From Salinibacillus xinjiangensis (GTDB taxonomy: Bacteria > Bacillota > Bacilli > Bacillales > Alkalibacillaceae), in NCBI RefSeq assembly GCF_009649735.1, contig NZ_WJNH01000006.1:125469-189468 (forward strand): a stretch of 64,000 nt of DNA, written 5' to 3'. The position numbers were made by a program, and so were the translations under genes. Below, in pieces: positions 6,798-17,454 of this stretch (position 1 is the stretch's first letter; each line of letters starts with the position of its first letter). The notes beneath the pieces are model-generated. The model was not told the origin of the DNA. It ran no database searches and was given only the letters and a program-made list of their open reading frames with translations.

Positions 6798-8693
6798 ATG
6801 AGTATTTTAGGTAAGATCGAGGACCACCGCAAAGAAGAAGAGTCTCTACGGTGGGAAGGTACATTTAAGGAGTACTTAGAGCTTTTAAAAGAGAAGCCGT
6901 ATTTGGCACAATCGGCACATTCAAGAATTTATCAAATGATTAAAAATGAAGGCGTTGAAGAAAAAGATGGCCATAAAGAGTATAAGTTTTTCAGTCATGA
7001 ACTTTTCGGCTTAGAGGAGGCGCTTGAAAGACTTGTTGAGGAATACTTTCATCCAGCAGCTGAACGCTTAGATGTTCGAAAACGAATTTTGCTTCTCATG
7101 GGACCTGTTAGTGGGGGGAAATCGACCATTGTTTCATTACTCAAGCAAGGGTTAGAGCGTTTCTCCTATACGGATTACGGAGCTGTATATGCGATTAAAG
7201 GCTGCCCGATGCACGAGGATCCACTTCATTTAATCCCACAACATTTACGGGAGGACTTTTACGAGGAATACGGTGTTCGAATCGAGGGGAATCTCTCACC
7301 GCTGAACATGATGCGTCTTGAAAGGGAGTATGGTGGAAGAATAGAGGATGTCATGGTTGAGCGGGTCTTCATATCAGAAAATAAACGTAAGGGTATTGGT
7401 ACCTTTAGTCCGTCTGATCCAAAATCACAGGATATTGCAGATTTAACAGGATCCATTGATTTCTCCACAATTGCCGAATACGGTTCAGAGTCTGATCCAC
7501 GAGCTTATCGTTTTGATGGGGAATTAAATGTGGCAAACCGCGGATTGATGGAATTTCAGGAAATTTTAAAGTGTGACGAAAAGTTCCTATGGCATTTGCT
7601 ATCCCTAACTCAGGAAGGAAATTTCAAGGCAGGGCGTTTTGCGTTAATTAGTGCTGATGAGTTGATTATTGCTCACACAAACGAATCTGAGTATCGTTCC
7701 TTTATTGCCAATAAAAAGAACGAAGCACTCCACTCCCGAATGATTGTTATGCCAGTACCTTACAACTTAAAGGTGAGCGATGAAGAACGAATTTATCAAA
7801 AAATGATCCGAGAAAGTAATATGAAGGATGTTCATATTGCCCCACATACTTTAAAAATCACTGCTATTTTTTCCATTTTAACAAGATTGAAAGATTCAAA
7901 GCGTCAGGATATAGATTTACTGAAAAAGCTGCATTTATACGATGGGCAAAATGTAGAGGGCTTTAGTGAGGTTGATGTAGAGGAGTTTAAGAAGGAATTC
8001 CCTGAGGAAGGTATGGATGGAATTGACCCGCGTTTTATTATGAACCGAATTTCATCAGCTATTATTAAAAAAGAAACCAATTCTATTAACGCTTTAGACG
8101 TTCTTCGTGCCTTAAAGGAAGGCCTGGACCATCATCCTTCCATTACCAAGGAAGACCGTGAACGTTATCTATCCTTTATCTCTGTTGCACGAAAAGAATA
8201 TGACGTGATTGCGAAAAACGAGGTTCAAAAAGCCTTTGTTTATTCCTATGAAGAATCGGCAAAAACCCTGATGGATAACTACCTGGATAATGTGGAGGCT
8301 TATTGTAATAAAACAAAATTACGTGACCCACTTACAGGTGATGAAATGTCTCCGGATGAAAAGCTAATGAGATCCATAGAGGAGCAGATTGGGGTATCAG
8401 AAAATGCGAAAAAGGCCTTCCGTGAAGAAATTTTAATTCGTATTTCAGCCTATGCTAGAAAGGGTAAGCGTTTTGATTACCAATCTCATGAAAGATTACG
8501 AGAAGCCATACAGAAAAAGCTATTTGCTGATTTAAAGGATGTAGTGAAAATTACGACTTCTACTAAAACACCTGATGAGCAGCAATTGAAGAAAATCAAT
8601 GAAGTCATAGCCACATTGATTGATGAATATGGCTATGATACAACATCAGCTAATGAATTATTGCGTTATGTTGGTAGTTTATTAAATCGATAG
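6798..8693 (+). CDS. prkA: PrkA serine protein kinase / AAA protein
   Basis: 631-residue PrkA: an N-terminal AAA+-like domain with Walker A GPVSGGKST (residues 102-110), then the C-terminal PrkA kinase-like region (about 400-631). In Bacillus it is expressed in the sporulating mother cell and affects sporulation; the E. coli homologue is YeaG. Length and the conserved blocks (TGSIDFSTIAEYGSESDPRA, ANRGLMEFQEILK) agree with the family. ATG 6798 follows GGGAGGG. Its usual partners yhbH and spoVR are both in this window but at separate loci. Upstream, GTACAAATC is repeated in tandem around 6742-6759. Confidence 0.95.
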   Translation: MSILGKIEDHRKEEESLRWEGTFKEYLELLKEKPYLAQSAHSRIYQMIKNEGVEEKDGHKEYKFFSHELFGLEEALERLVEEYFHPAAERLDVRKRILLLMGPVSGGKSTIVSLLKQGLERFSYTDYGAVYAIKGCPMHEDPLHLIPQHLREDFYEEYGVRIEGNLSPLNMMRLEREYGGRIEDVMVERVFISENKRKGIGTFSPSDPKSQDIADLTGSIDFSTIAEYGSESDPRAYRFDGELNVANRGLMEFQEILKCDEKFLWHLLSLTQEGNFKAGRFALISADELIIAHTNESEYRSFIANKKNEALHSRMIVMPVPYNLKVSDEERIYQKMIRESNMKDVHIAPHTLKITAIFSILTRLKDSKRQDIDLLKKLHLYDGQNVEGFSEVDVEEFKKEFPEEGMDGIDPRFIMNRISSAIIKKETNSINALDVLRALKEGLDHHPSITKEDRERYLSFISVARKEYDVIAKNEVQKAFVYSYEESAKTLMDNYLDNVEAYCNKTKLRDPLTGDEMSPDEKLMRSIEEQIGVSENAKKAFREEILIRISAYARKGKRFDYQSHERLREAIQKKLFADLKDVVKITTSTKTPDEQQLKKINEVIATLIDEYGYDTTSANELLRYVGSLLNR

Positions 8694-8701
8694 AATGATA
8701 C

Positions 8702-8745
8702 CCAATGAGAAGAGCAGGGATTAGAAGCCTGCTTTTCTTATTGGC
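8702..8745 (+). terminator. Terminator after prkA
   Basis: CCAATGAGAAGAGCAGG pairs with CCTGCTTTTCTTATTGG with small bulges. The following about 170 bases are AT-rich and contain no gene I can support. Confidence 0.75.
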
Positions 8746-8917
8746 TAGTTATAGACAAGCAAAGTTCATAGTCTTATACTCCTGGTACTTTTTAGTATAT
8801 TCAGATAATATGGTAGGAATATAGACTTTCGTAGAGTTATTCTAGCTATGGGTGAGATAATACATCTATAACGAACTATATAAGCTATTATAAATAAATA
8901 CAGAGTTTTTTGAAAAT

Positions 8918-8945
8918 TTAACTTTTTTGCAAGTTTTGGGATAAT
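8918..8945 (+). promoter_or_regulatory. Candidate promoter of the amino-acid ABC operon
   Basis: TTAACT (8918-8923), a 16-base spacer and GATAAT (8940-8945) lie 40 bases before the binding-protein start. The -35 is weak. Confidence 0.4.
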
Positions 8946-8985
8946 TAGAGTTGTCTACAAAAAAATTAGGGGGTTAGACAGTTAT

Positions 8986-9855
8986 ATGAAAAAGAAATTA
9001 TTACTTATGTTTGTGTTATTCGTATCGATTGCCATGTTAGTCGCTTGTGGAACGAGTGAAACAGATTCCTCATCAAGTGATAGTGGTAATGAAACTGAAG
9101 ACACTACTGAAGAAACAAGTGGTAGTGAAGGCGCTGAAGAATCCGAAGAAGCTTCAGAAGAGGCATCCTCTGTTGCAGGTAATACATATACAGTTGCAAC
9201 AGACTCGAACTTCCAGCCTTTTGAATACATGAATCCTGATACACAAGAGCTTGAAGGATTTGATATTGATCTTATTTCAGCTGTTGCAGAAGAAGCTGGA
9301 TTTGAAATTGAATTTGAAACGATGAACTTTGATGGTTTATTAGGTTCCATGAGAACGGGTAAGCATGATATTGGTATTGCTGGGATTTCGATTACTGATG
9401 AACGTAAAGAAACCATTGACTTCTCAGATAAATATTATGATTCAGGTCTAATTTTAGCTGTACCTAAAGATTCAGACATCGAATCGATTGAAGATATCGA
9501 TGGTCATAAAGTAGGGGCGCGTCAAGGTTCCACTAGTGAGCAATACCTTCAAAACAATACGAATGCTGAAGTATCTGCATTCCCTGAAATTGTAACAGCT
9601 TATATGGATTTAGAAGCAGGCCGTTTGGATGCCGTTCTTTATGACCTACCAAACGTACAATACTATATTAAAGAAAATGCTTCTGACACATTGAAAACAG
9701 TTGGGGACGTTTTAGAAGGTCAACCTTATGGTATCGCCTTCCCGAAAGATTCTGAATTAGTAGAGCCAGTTAACGAAGCACTAGCCACTATTAAAGAGAG
9801 TGGTAAATATGCAGAAATCTATAAAAAGTGGTTTGGTACTGAGCCACCACAATAA
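8986..9855 (+). CDS. Polar amino-acid ABC transporter, substrate-binding lipoprotein
   Basis: 289-residue lipoprotein: signal peptide with lipobox LVAC (Cys21), a 35-residue Ser/Glu-rich linker, then the SBP_bac_3 domain (about 65-286) with GFDIDLISAVAEEAG, GSMRTGKHDIGIAGIS and the C-terminal YAEIYKKWFG. It captures a polar amino acid (glutamine, arginine or histidine class; not resolvable from sequence alone) and hands it to the permease/ATPase encoded next. It is separated from the permease by a hairpin terminator, an arrangement that gives excess binding protein. Confidence 0.9.
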   Translation: MKKKLLLMFVLFVSIAMLVACGTSETDSSSSDSGNETEDTTEETSGSEGAEESEEASEEASSVAGNTYTVATDSNFQPFEYMNPDTQELEGFDIDLISAVAEEAGFEIEFETMNFDGLLGSMRTGKHDIGIAGISITDERKETIDFSDKYYDSGLILAVPKDSDIESIEDIDGHKVGARQGSTSEQYLQNNTNAEVSAFPEIVTAYMDLEAGRLDAVLYDLPNVQYYIKENASDTLKTVGDVLEGQPYGIAFPKDSELVEPVNEALATIKESGKYAEIYKKWFGTEPPQ

Positions 9856-9890
9856 AAATATAATCACCTAATGTTGTTTACTAGAAATCA

Positions 9891-9926
9891 AGCGTAACAA
9901 GTACTTAGCTTGTTACGCTATTTTTT
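9891..9926 (+). terminator. Intra-operon terminator between binding protein and permease
   Basis: AGCGTAACAAG (9891-9901) pairs perfectly with CTTGTTACGCT (9909-9919), with a 7-base loop and six T. No promoter with good -35 and -10 boxes is obvious between it and the permease at 10050, so partial read-through is the likely route. Confidence 0.85.
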
Positions 9927-10049
9927 AATCGGATGGGTGAGAAAATAAAAAAACAGTTCTAATCAACACAGTAAAAATAATAGTAATAAAGAAAAACTGT
10001 CTAATGAGTAATAAAGTGGCAAGTTTTAAAATCAAGGAGAGGTTAATGA

Positions 10050-10712
10050 ATGTTAGATGCATTAATGGATTCAGCATATATAAAATCCTTACCATTTTTG
10101 TGGGATGGGTTAAAAGTTACCGTTGGAATTACCGCAGTTGGGTTATTTTTTGGTATAATCATAGGAGCAATTGCGGGTCTTGGTAAGCTGTCTAAAAGTC
10201 GTATTATCCGAGCAATATGGACGGTTTATGTAGAAGTGGTAAGAGGTACGCCGATCCTGGCTCAAGCCTTATTCTTATATTTCGGTATTTCAGAAGACTT
10301 AATCGGATTGAATTTGGACTCATTTACTGCAGGTGTTATTGCTATTGCCGTTAATGCTGGTGCCTATATTGCGGAAATTGTCCGTGGGGCCGTTTACTCT
10401 ATTGATAAAGGACAGCATGAGGCTGGCCGTTCATTAGGTCTTTCACAAAAACAAACGATGCGTTATATTATTTGGCCTCAAGCATTTAAACGAATGATTC
10501 CACCTCTTGGTAACCAATTCGTCATTAGTTTAAAGGACACTTCTGTATTCTCCGTAATTGCCGTACACGATTTAGTTTATAAGGCAAAACAGTACTACAA
10601 TATTACCTTTGAGGTTTTCGAAACATTAGTTATGGTATGTTTACTTTATCTATGTATTACCATTCCAACCGCTCTATACTTGAGAAGATTAGAAAGGAAG
10701 CTGGACGTATAA
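10050..10712 (+). CDS. Polar amino-acid ABC transporter, permease
   Basis: 220-residue inner-membrane permease of the HisM/GlnP family, with about five membrane spans. The family signatures [13 protein letters not shown] and the EAA loop [27 protein letters not shown]-like stretch (about residues 131-157) are visible. One permease gene implies a homodimer. AAGGAGAGG sits 7 bases before the ATG. It is directly followed by the ATPase gene. Confidence 0.9.
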   Translation: MLDALMDSAYIKSLPFLWDGLKVTVGITAVGLFFGIIIGAIAGLGKLSKSRIIRAIWTVYVEVVRGTPILAQALFLYFGISEDLIGLNLDSFTAGVIAIAVNAGAYIAEIVRGAVYSIDKGQHEAGRSLGLSQKQTMRYIIWPQAFKRMIPPLGNQFVISLKDTSVFSVIAVHDLVYKAKQYYNITFEVFETLVMVCLLYLCITIPTALYLRRLERKLDV

Positions 10713-10713
10713 T

Positions 10714-11436
10714 ATGATTTCCGTAAAAAATTTGCATAAATATTTTGGTGACTTAGAAGTTTTAAAGGGAATTGATGCAGAAATTAAAGAACAAGAAGTG
10801 GTTTGTGTAATTGGTCCATCTGGGTCTGGTAAAAGTACATTCCTTCGTTGTTTAAACCTTCTTGAGGAAGTTACTTCAGGACAGGTGACCATAGATGGAG
10901 AGGATTTAACAGATCCATCAACCGATATTAATAAACTAAGAACTAAGGTAGGGATGGTTTTTCAGCATTTTAATTTATTTCCACATAAATCGGTACTGGA
11001 AAACATTACTTTAGCTCCTATTAAAGTTAAAGGCTTATCCCAGCAGGAAGCTAAAGATGCAGCATTGTCCTTACTAGACAAAGTCGGACTTGCAGACAAA
11101 GCTGATGTGTATCCGGATAGTCTATCTGGTGGACAAAAACAGCGTGTGGCTATTGCGCGTGCACTCGCTATGAATCCTAAAGTGATGTTATTTGATGAGC
11201 CAACCTCTGCATTAGACCCTGAATTAGTAGGGGATGTTCTTCAGGTTATGAAGGATCTTGCAAAGGAAGGAATGACCATGGTCGTCGTTACCCACGAAAT
11301 GGGATTTGCGAAAGAAGTGGGGGATCGAGTCATTTTTATGGACGAAGGGATTATTCAAGAGGAAGGGGATCCTGAGCAGGTCTTCGATAACCCTCAAAAT
11401 CCAAGAACTCAATCATTCTTAAGTAAAATTTTATAA
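10714..11436 (+). CDS. Polar amino-acid ABC transporter, ATP-binding protein
   Basis: 240-residue ABC ATPase of the GlnQ/ArtR/HisP group. Walker [10 protein letters not shown] (32-40), Q-loop FQHFNLFPH, signature LSGGQKQR, Walker [14 protein letters not shown] and switch VVVTHEM are intact. The start is 1 base after the permease stop, so translation is coupled. It energises uptake by the preceding permease. Confidence 0.92.
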   Translation: MISVKNLHKYFGDLEVLKGIDAEIKEQEVVCVIGPSGSGKSTFLRCLNLLEEVTSGQVTIDGEDLTDPSTDINKLRTKVGMVFQHFNLFPHKSVLENITLAPIKVKGLSQQEAKDAALSLLDKVGLADKADVYPDSLSGGQKQRVAIARALAMNPKVMLFDEPTSALDPELVGDVLQVMKDLAKEGMTMVVVTHEMGFAKEVGDRVIFMDEGIIQEEGDPEQVFDNPQNPRTQSFLSKIL

Positions 11437-11463
11437 TCACACCTCTGGGCATACTCATATAAT

Positions 11464-11498
11464 AAAAAGCGAAGGATATATATATCCTTCGCTTTTTA
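11464..11498 (+). terminator. Terminator between amino-acid operon and czcD
   Basis: Perfect A/T-flanked stem: AAAAAGCGAAGGATA with TATCCTTCGCTTTTT around a short loop. Confidence 0.85.
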
Positions 11499-11511
11499 TC
11501 GTTTATATGTT

Positions 11512-11537
11512 AGTGTATGAATATATAAACATATATA
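11512..11537 (+). promoter_or_regulatory. Possible CzrA operator before czcD
   Basis: An imperfect 12-2-12 dyad, AGTGTATGAATA / TA / TAAACATATATA, ends at the base before the czcD ribosome site. Length and TGAA-type half-site resemble ArsR/SmtB-family operators, and a CzrA-like repressor is encoded in the same operon. The promoter itself is weak to the eye. Confidence 0.4.
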
Positions 11538-11551
11538 GGTAGGTGTTGGAA

Positions 11552-12466
11552 TTGGGACATTCACATGGGCATAATCATGACCACGGTCATAGCCATGGTG
11601 CAAATAAAAAAGCTTTATTGATTAGCTTTGTATTAATCGGAACATTTATGGTGGTGGAAGTAATTGGAGGAATTATCACCAATAGTTTAGCGCTGATTTC
11701 GGATGCCGGTCATATGTTAAGTGATGCAGCTGCTCTGGGGTTGAGCTTACTGGCCTTTAAAATGGGGGAAAAGGCAGCAAATGCAAGCAAAACCTATGGA
11801 TATAAACGATTCGAAATATTAGCCGCCTTTATCAATGGAATTACCTTACTGGCCATTTCGATATACATTTTTTGGGAAGCGTATCATCGATTTCTTGAAC
11901 CACCACAGGTCGGTTCAGGAATGATGATTGTAGCAACTATTGGTTTGATTGTGAATTTGGTTGTCGCTTGGATTTTGATGAAAGGTGACACAAGTGGAAA
12001 TATTAATATGCGTAGTGCTTTTCTCCATGTTATGGGTGACTTATTAGGATCTATCGGTGCCATAGTTGCAGGATTGCTTATTCTTATTTTTGACTGGAAT
12101 ATTGCAGATCCAATCGCAAGTGTTCTAGTTTCCTTCTTAATATTGGTAAGTGGTTGGCGTGTAACAAAGGACTCTGTACATGTATTAATGGAAGGAAAAC
12201 CAAGTCATATTGATCTTAAACAGGTAGAGACAAAGCTGAAGAGCTTACCAGGAGTAATTGGAGTCCATGACTTACATGTTTGGACGATTACATCTGACTT
12301 TCCCACCCTGACTTGTCATGTGATTGTAGAACAACAATCCGATCGAGATGATTTATTACAAACAGCATCAAAGCTTATGCACGAAGAATTTGAGCTAAAG
12401 CACACAACCATTCAAATAGAAGGTGAAGGTTCTAAATTTCATGAGACAGAAGAAAATTGTAATTAA
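11552..12466 (+). CDS. czcD: Cation diffusion facilitator, CzcD type
   Basis: 304-residue metal/proton antiporter of the CDF family that exports Zn2+, Co2+ or Cd2+. The N-terminus is a His-rich loop ([15 protein letters not shown]), followed by six membrane spans; the paired metal-site motifs [16 protein letters not shown] and [14 protein letters not shown] are present, then a cytosolic domain with [14 protein letters not shown] prefer TTG 11552 (MGHSHG...) because AGGTAGGTG lies 6 bases upstream; GTG 11543 and TTG 11546 are alternatives. The stop overlaps or nearly abuts the repressor gene. Confidence 0.9.
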   Translation: MGHSHGHNHDHGHSHGANKKALLISFVLIGTFMVVEVIGGIITNSLALISDAGHMLSDAAALGLSLLAFKMGEKAANASKTYGYKRFEILAAFINGITLLAISIYIFWEAYHRFLEPPQVGSGMMIVATIGLIVNLVVAWILMKGDTSGNINMRSAFLHVMGDLLGSIGAIVAGLLILIFDWNIADPIASVLVSFLILVSGWRVTKDSVHVLMEGKPSHIDLKQVETKLKSLPGVIGVHDLHVWTITSDFPTLTCHVIVEQQSDRDDLLQTASKLMHEEFELKHTTIQIEGEGSKFHETEENCN

Positions 12467-12480
12467 TGGGGGAACAACTG

Positions 12481-12795
12481 ATGAATGAAGAGAAAAAACA
12501 ATACGAAGAACTAGACGAAGAAACACTTTTTGTGGTCTCACAAACCTTTAAAGCTTTATCAGATCCAACCCGGTTACGAATCCTTTCTTTATTATCGAAC
12601 CGGGAGTATTCCGTTAGTCAAATCGCAGAAATACTACAACTGAAGCAATCTAATGTTTCCCATCAACTTCGCTATTTAAAAAACTTACGATTGGTCAAGT
12701 TTCGGAGGGAAGGGACGACAATCTATTATTCTCAGGATGACGAGCATGTAATACGCATGCTACAGCAAACTATATACCATGCTTTACACCGATAA
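12481..12795 (+). CDS. czrA: ArsR-family metal-sensing repressor (CzrA type)
   Basis: 104-residue winged-helix repressor. DNA-recognition region [29 protein letters not shown]-like (about residues 43-71) is clear, as is [15 protein letters not shown]. Metal would be bound on the C-terminal alpha-5 helix, where D84, H86, H97 and H100-type positions occur ([18 protein letters not shown]). It lies directly after czcD, the arrangement of autoregulated zinc/cobalt efflux operons. ATG 12481 has GGGGGAAC upstream; an alternative ATG 12466 overlaps the czcD stop. Confidence 0.85.
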   Translation: MNEEKKQYEELDEETLFVVSQTFKALSDPTRLRILSLLSNREYSVSQIAEILQLKQSNVSHQLRYLKNLRLVKFRREGTTIYYSQDDEHVIRMLQQTIYHALHR

Positions 12796-12936
12796 ATCTT
12801 GCTTTAAACATGTATCTGCTAAATTAAGACATAATAATTAAAAAAACTTGAAATTTCTTGACTCACAGACTTTTCTGTTATGCTTTTTTTTTATATACTG
12901 ATTAGGTATGGTAAAGATGTAAGCAGAAACACCCAC

Positions 12937-12977
12937 TTTTACCTATTGTTTTAAAAACAACAAATTATTAGGTAAAA
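12937..12977 (+). promoter_or_regulatory. Inverted repeat just upstream of the odhA promoter
   Basis: TTTTACCTA (12937-12945) is complementary to TAGGTAAAA (12969-12977), with an inner TTGTTTT/AAAACAA pair. It ends 5 bases before the -35 box, where an activator or repressor could sit. I know no matching consensus. Confidence 0.35.
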
Positions 12978-12981
12978 TAAG

Positions 12982-13010
12982 TTGAGACCTTAGGGGTGTA
13001 GTTTTATAAT
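12982..13010 (+). promoter_or_regulatory. Sigma-A promoter of odhAB
   Basis: TTGAGA (12982-12987), 17-base spacer, TATAAT (13005-13010). The 5' leader to the odhA GTG is about 40 bases. Confidence 0.75.
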
Positions 13011-13056
13011 AGTAGCTATGTATACGTTTACGAATTTCTAATGGGGGTAGTGTACA

Positions 13057-15897
13057 GTGACAAACAAAGGGTCAAATGAAAGTATATGGGATCAGTTTCA
13101 CGGCCCAAACATGGGTTACATTGAAGAACAATACGAATTGTTTTTGGAAGACCCTGAATCGGTTGATCCGTCATTACGAAGTATTTTTGATGAACATGGT
13201 GCACCTGAATGGATGTCTACAGGTACTGCACCACAAGTAGGTTCACAAGGAATATCTGACCAGGATGTTACCAAGGTAAGCACGGCAATGAAACTAGTTG
13301 AAGCCATTCGACGTCATGGTCATTTAGAGGCAGATATTTATCCAGTCGGGCGAAAAAAGAATCGTTACTCGGCTCTAGTGGATCCAAAAACGTATGGTTT
13401 AACAGAGGCAGATTTGAGAACGATTCCAGCAAAATGGTTATGGAAAAACGCACCAAGCAATGTGAAGAACGGCTTGGATGTTGTCCATAGCTTAAAAGAA
13501 ATATACTCAGGGAAAATTTCCTATGAGTTTTACCATGTTCATGATGATGAAGAACGTGAATGGTTGCAGCAAAATGTTGAAGCAGAGAAATTCAAGGCTT
13601 CTCCAAGTGCTGAACAAAAGAAAGAGCTTTTAAAGAGCCTGGCTGAGGTAGAAGGCTTTGAACAATTTTTAGGTAAAACCTTTGTTGGTCAAAAACGTTT
13701 TTCAATTGAAGGTTTAGATATTATGGTGCCCATGATTAATCAAATGATTAATGAAGCCAACAATGATGCTGTTGAGCATGTCATGATGGGCATGGCTCAC
13801 CGTGGGCGGTTAAACGTACTGGCTAATGTGTTAGGTAAGCCTTATGATAAGATTTTTTCCGAATTTCATCATTCACCAGATAAGGAGCTTATTCCATCAG
13901 AAGGTTCAACAGGAATTAACTATGGTTGGACTGGAGATGTAAAATATCACTTTGGTGCTGATCGTGATGTGAAGGGAAATAATGAGAAAAGTACTCGTGT
14001 AACACTTGCTCATAACCCATCACACTTAGAATTTGTGAATCCAGTTGTGGAGGGTTATACTCGTGCGGCACAGGATGATCGTTCAAATAAAGGATATTCC
14101 AAGCACAATCCTGATAATGGGTTCAGTATTTTAATTCATGGTGACGCAGCGTTTATTGGTGAGGGTGTTGTAGCTGAGACGTTAAACCTATCACGTCTAA
14201 AAGGCTATCAAACTGGTGGAACCATTCATATTATTGGGAACAACCTAGTTGGTTTTACAACAAATAACATGGATGGGCGTTCAACTACGTATGCTAGTGA
14301 CCTGGCGAAAGGATTTGAGATTCCCGTTATTCACGTCAATGCGGATGACCCTGAAGCCTGTTTAACAGCAGTTCGTTTCGTTTATGAGTACCGAAAGAAG
14401 TTTCATAAAGATATTTTAATTGATTTAGTGGGTTACCGTCGTTATGGACATAACGAAATGGATGAGCCACGCTCAACACAACCATATTTATACCAGGACA
14501 TTGACCAGCACGAATCCGTACTTCATGTTTATGCCGAGCAATTGAAACAAGAAGGTGTCCTTACTGATGAGGAATTTGCGCAGGTAAAAGAAGATGCTAG
14601 CAATCATTATAAGTCCGTATATGATAGCATGAGGGAAGAAGACGATGAGCCTGAAGAGGTTGTCGTTCCAGAGGCAGTAACTAATGGATTAGACAAAATC
14701 GAAACAGCTGTCCCATTAGATACATTAAAATCCTTAAACGAAGATATGTTGAAACGACCTGAAGGCTTTGCTGTATTTAAAAAACTAGAGCGTATCTTGA
14801 AAAAACGTGGCAAGGGTCTTGATGATGGCAACAAAGTAGACTGGGCATTAGGTGAGGCACTAGCATTCGCCTCCATATTAAAGGATGGTACACCAATCCG
14901 AATCACTGGTCAGGATTCAGAGCGTGGTACGTTTGCACATCGTCATGCCGTTTTACATGATGTAGAAACAGAAGAAACCTATAGTCCACTGCACGGATTA
15001 GAGGGTGTGGAAGCATCCTTCGATATATACAATAGTCCACTTTCTGAAGCTGGTGTATTAGGCTTTGAATATGGTTATAGTGTGCAGTCCCCTGAAACAT
15101 TAGTTTTCTGGGAAGCGCAGTTTGGAGATTTTGCCAATACCGGTCAAGTCATTTTAGATCAATTTATTGCTGCAGGTCGTGCAAAATGGGGTCAGAAATC
15201 AAACATGGTCTTACTCCTTCCACACGGCTATGAGGGGCAAGGACCTGAACATTCAAGTGCTCGCTTAGAGCGTTACCTTCAGCTTTCGGCGGAAAATAAC
15301 TGGACAGTTGCGAACGTAACATCATCTGCTCAGTATTTCCATTTACTCCGCAGACAAGCTGCAATTGGCGGAAAAGATTCGGCTCGCCCACTTGTGGTGA
15401 TGACACCAAAGAGTCTATTGCGTAACCAGCGTGTAGCGGCAGAACATAAAGAATTTACGGAAGGCAAGTTTAAACCGGTTCTTGAACAGCCTGGTCTAGG
15501 TAGCAAGAAGACAAAAGTAAAACGTGTCGTACTCGGTAGCGGAAAGGTTATGGTAGAGCTTGCAGATGCCATTGAAGCTGCTGATGATAATCTAGATTGG
15601 TTACACGTACTTCGGGTAGAGCAAATTTATCCGTTCCCGGCGAAAGAGGTTGCAGAAATCTTGGCTAGTTATAAAAATGTAGAAGAGATTGTTTGGCTAC
15701 AAGAAGAGCCGAAAAATGCAGGAAGCTGGGATTATGTAAAAGAGGAACTTTATGAGATTGCGAAGGATAAGGAGTCCATTCATTATATTGGTCGTCCAAG
15801 ACGTTCTTCACCTGCAGTTGGTGAACCTAATGTTCATAAATCAGAGCAAAGTCGCATCATAAATGAGACACTCTCTAAAGGAGGAGATTCCAAGTGA
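13057..15897 (+). CDS. odhA: 2-oxoglutarate dehydrogenase E1 component
   Basis: Thiamine-diphosphate-dependent decarboxylase of the TCA cycle that converts 2-oxoglutarate to succinyl-dihydrolipoamide on E2. The 946-residue length matches Bacillus OdhA. Features seen: N-terminal [23 protein letters not shown] for E2 contact, the ThDP region [19 protein letters not shown] and [20 protein letters not shown], and the C-terminal transketolase-like half with [20 protein letters not shown]-type sequence. The start is GTG with GGGGGTAG upstream. Its stop overlaps the odhB start by 4 bases, giving coupled stoichiometry. Confidence 0.96.
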   Translation: MTNKGSNESIWDQFHGPNMGYIEEQYELFLEDPESVDPSLRSIFDEHGAPEWMSTGTAPQVGSQGISDQDVTKVSTAMKLVEAIRRHGHLEADIYPVGRKKNRYSALVDPKTYGLTEADLRTIPAKWLWKNAPSNVKNGLDVVHSLKEIYSGKISYEFYHVHDDEEREWLQQNVEAEKFKASPSAEQKKELLKSLAEVEGFEQFLGKTFVGQKRFSIEGLDIMVPMINQMINEANNDAVEHVMMGMAHRGRLNVLANVLGKPYDKIFSEFHHSPDKELIPSEGSTGINYGWTGDVKYHFGADRDVKGNNEKSTRVTLAHNPSHLEFVNPVVEGYTRAAQDDRSNKGYSKHNPDNGFSILIHGDAAFIGEGVVAETLNLSRLKGYQTGGTIHIIGNNLVGFTTNNMDGRSTTYASDLAKGFEIPVIHVNADDPEACLTAVRFVYEYRKKFHKDILIDLVGYRRYGHNEMDEPRSTQPYLYQDIDQHESVLHVYAEQLKQEGVLTDEEFAQVKEDASNHYKSVYDSMREEDDEPEEVVVPEAVTNGLDKIETAVPLDTLKSLNEDMLKRPEGFAVFKKLERILKKRGKGLDDGNKVDWALGEALAFASILKDGTPIRITGQDSERGTFAHRHAVLHDVETEETYSPLHGLEGVEASFDIYNSPLSEAGVLGFEYGYSVQSPETLVFWEAQFGDFANTGQVILDQFIAAGRAKWGQKSNMVLLLPHGYEGQGPEHSSARLERYLQLSAENNWTVANVTSSAQYFHLLRRQAAIGGKDSARPLVVMTPKSLLRNQRVAAEHKEFTEGKFKPVLEQPGLGSKKTKVKRVVLGSGKVMVELADAIEAADDNLDWLHVLRVEQIYPFPAKEVAEILASYKNVEEIVWLQEEPKNAGSWDYVKEELYEIAKDKESIHYIGRPRRSSPAVGEPNVHKSEQSRIINETLSKGGDSK

Positions 15898-17171
15898 AAG
15901 AAATAAAAATTCCTGAACTAGCTGAATCCATCACAGAAGGTACCATAGCCGAGTGGCTGGTTAAAAAAGGTGATAAAGTCGAAAAAGGCGATGCTGTCGT
16001 TGAACTTGAAACAGACAAAGTGAATGTTGAAGTGAACTCTGATTATGCAGGTGTAATCGTTGAGGTTGTTGCTGGCGAAGGGGAAGATGTTGAAGTTGGC
16101 GACGTGATTGCAAAGGTAGATGAAAATGGTACGGCAGGTGGCGGAGCTAGTGCTGATAGCGGAGAAGCTAAAGCAGAGGAAGCTCCTGCATCAAAAGAGG
16201 AAAAGGCGGCTGAACCAGCTCCTGAACCTAAGCAAGAAGAACAAGAAGAGCAAGACGAAACGCAAGCACCTGTTGCATCTCCAGCAACTAGAAAACGTGC
16301 TCGTGAGCTAGGCATTGATTTAAATGAGCTTTATCCAAAAGATCCACTAGGACGCATTCGTGTTGAGGATGTAGAGCAAGCAGCACGTGAGAAGGCAGAA
16401 AGCGATAAGAAGGCTGCTAAGAGTGCTGGTAAAGCTGAGGCGAAAAGCTCTGAAAAGACTGAGTTTGATAAGCCTGTAGAGCGAATTAAAATGTCTCGTC
16501 GTCGCCAAACCATTGCAAAACGTTTAGTTGAAGCCCAACAAACAGCTGCAATGTTGACTACATTTAATGAAGTAGATTTAACAAATGTTATGAAATTACG
16601 TTCAGAGCGTAAAGAAGAATTTCTACAAAAGCATGGCGTAAAGCTTGGATTTATGTCCTTCTTTACGAAGGCAGTAGTTGGAGCTCTTAAAGAATTCCCA
16701 CTTGTAAATGCTGAAATTCAAGGCGACGAAATCGTCATGAAGAAATTCTATGATGTAGGTGTAGCCGTTTCAACAGAAGAAGGTCTTGTGGTACCAGTTG
16801 TCCGTGATGCAGATCGCTTAAGCTTTGCTGAGATTGAAAAAGAAATTGGCAACCTAGCGAAAAAAGCTCGTGACAATAAACTAGGCCTAAAAGATCTACA
16901 AGGTGGTTCCTTCACCATTACAAATGGCGGAACATTTGGTTCCATGCTATCTACACCAATCTTGAATTCACCTCAGGTTGGTATCCTAGGTATGCACAAC
17001 ATTCAAAAACGTGCTATGGTGATGCCAGATGATTCCATCGAGGTTCGCCCAATGATGTATTTGGCCATGTCCTATGACCACCGTATCATTGACGGACGTG
17101 AAGCTGTACAATTCCTAGTACGTATCAAGCAATTGCTTGAAGATCCATATAGCTTGTTACTTGAAGGTTAA
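15894..17171 (+). CDS. odhB: 2-oxoglutarate dehydrogenase E2 (dihydrolipoyl succinyltransferase)
   Basis: 425-residue core of the complex. It has a lipoyl domain (1-78) with the lipoylated Lys42 in ETDKVNVEV, an acidic Ala/Glu/Gln linker (about 82-125), an E3-binding domain (about 126-165, [13 protein letters not shown]), a second charged linker, and the catalytic domain with the terminal [16 protein letters not shown] active site. GTG 15894 overlaps the odhA stop; AAGGAGGAG lies inside odhA. No E3 (lpd) gene is adjacent, so lipoamide dehydrogenase comes from elsewhere. Confidence 0.96.
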   Translation: MKEIKIPELAESITEGTIAEWLVKKGDKVEKGDAVVELETDKVNVEVNSDYAGVIVEVVAGEGEDVEVGDVIAKVDENGTAGGGASADSGEAKAEEAPASKEEKAAEPAPEPKQEEQEEQDETQAPVASPATRKRARELGIDLNELYPKDPLGRIRVEDVEQAAREKAESDKKAAKSAGKAEAKSSEKTEFDKPVERIKMSRRRQTIAKRLVEAQQTAAMLTTFNEVDLTNVMKLRSERKEEFLQKHGVKLGFMSFFTKAVVGALKEFPLVNAEIQGDEIVMKKFYDVGVAVSTEEGLVVPVVRDADRLSFAEIEKEIGNLAKKARDNKLGLKDLQGGSFTITNGGTFGSMLSTPILNSPQVGILGMHNIQKRAMVMPDDSIEVRPMMYLAMSYDHRIIDGREAVQFLVRIKQLLEDPYSLLLEG

Positions 17172-17189
17172 TATAGGATTAAGAAGAGC

Positions 17190-17221
17190 ACCACTATGCT
17201 GCGGCATGGTGGTTTTTTTTT
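17190..17221 (+). terminator. Terminator of odhAB
   Basis: ACCACTATGC pairs with GCATGGTGGT around a TGCG loop, followed by nine T. Confidence 0.9.
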
Positions 17222-17260
17222 ATGTTTGCTGTTTTGTAAGTTATAAGAGAGGGGGAGGGA

Positions 17261-17454
17261 GACATGATTAGTGCTTGAAGCGACGTGATTACAAGCTTTG
17301 CAGACGTAATTTTTATTGATTCTGCGTGATAAATGGATGTTGACATAATTAATGTGAAAACGACGTAATCGGGATAGCTTTTGAAACGATTCTATTAGCA
17401 ACAGACTTGATTATCAATGAGTTTGACGTGAATTTTACCGTAACCGACGCAATT
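17261..17454. repeat. Phased repeat array A: GACGTGATT every ~21 bp (10 units)
   Basis: Ten occurrences of a 9-base motif close to GACGTGATT begin at 17261, 17282, 17303, 17323, 17342, 17362, 17383, 17404, 17425 and 17446. The steps are 21,21,20,19,20,21,21,21,21. Bases between motifs are not conserved, so this is neither a simple tandem repeat nor a CRISPR array. A perfect 13-bp inverted repeat, GATTAGTGCTTGA (17266-17278) and TCAAGCACTAATC (17488-17500), brackets it. It fills the non-coding gap between the odhB terminator and yhbH. The frames through it are broken by stops. A second copy of the same pattern is at 50018-50192. Confidence 0.7.

Noticed and set aside
12917-12931. CcpA (cre) site upstream of odhA, TGTAAGCAGAAACA
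   Set aside because: The central CG and the second half-site do not match the cre consensus.
16043-16315. Ala/Ser/Pro-rich minus-strand frame inside odhB
   Set aside because: It mirrors the Glu/Ala-rich linker of odhB; no ribosome site and odhB is clearly real.
17168-17401. A 77-codon minus-strand frame over the odhB terminator and array A
   Set aside because: It overlaps a strong terminator, has no ribosome site, and its composition reflects the repeats; no family features.
17261-17454. Reading array A (or B) as a CRISPR array
   Set aside because: The conserved word is only 9 bases and degenerate, spacers would be 12 bases, and no cas genes are in the window.
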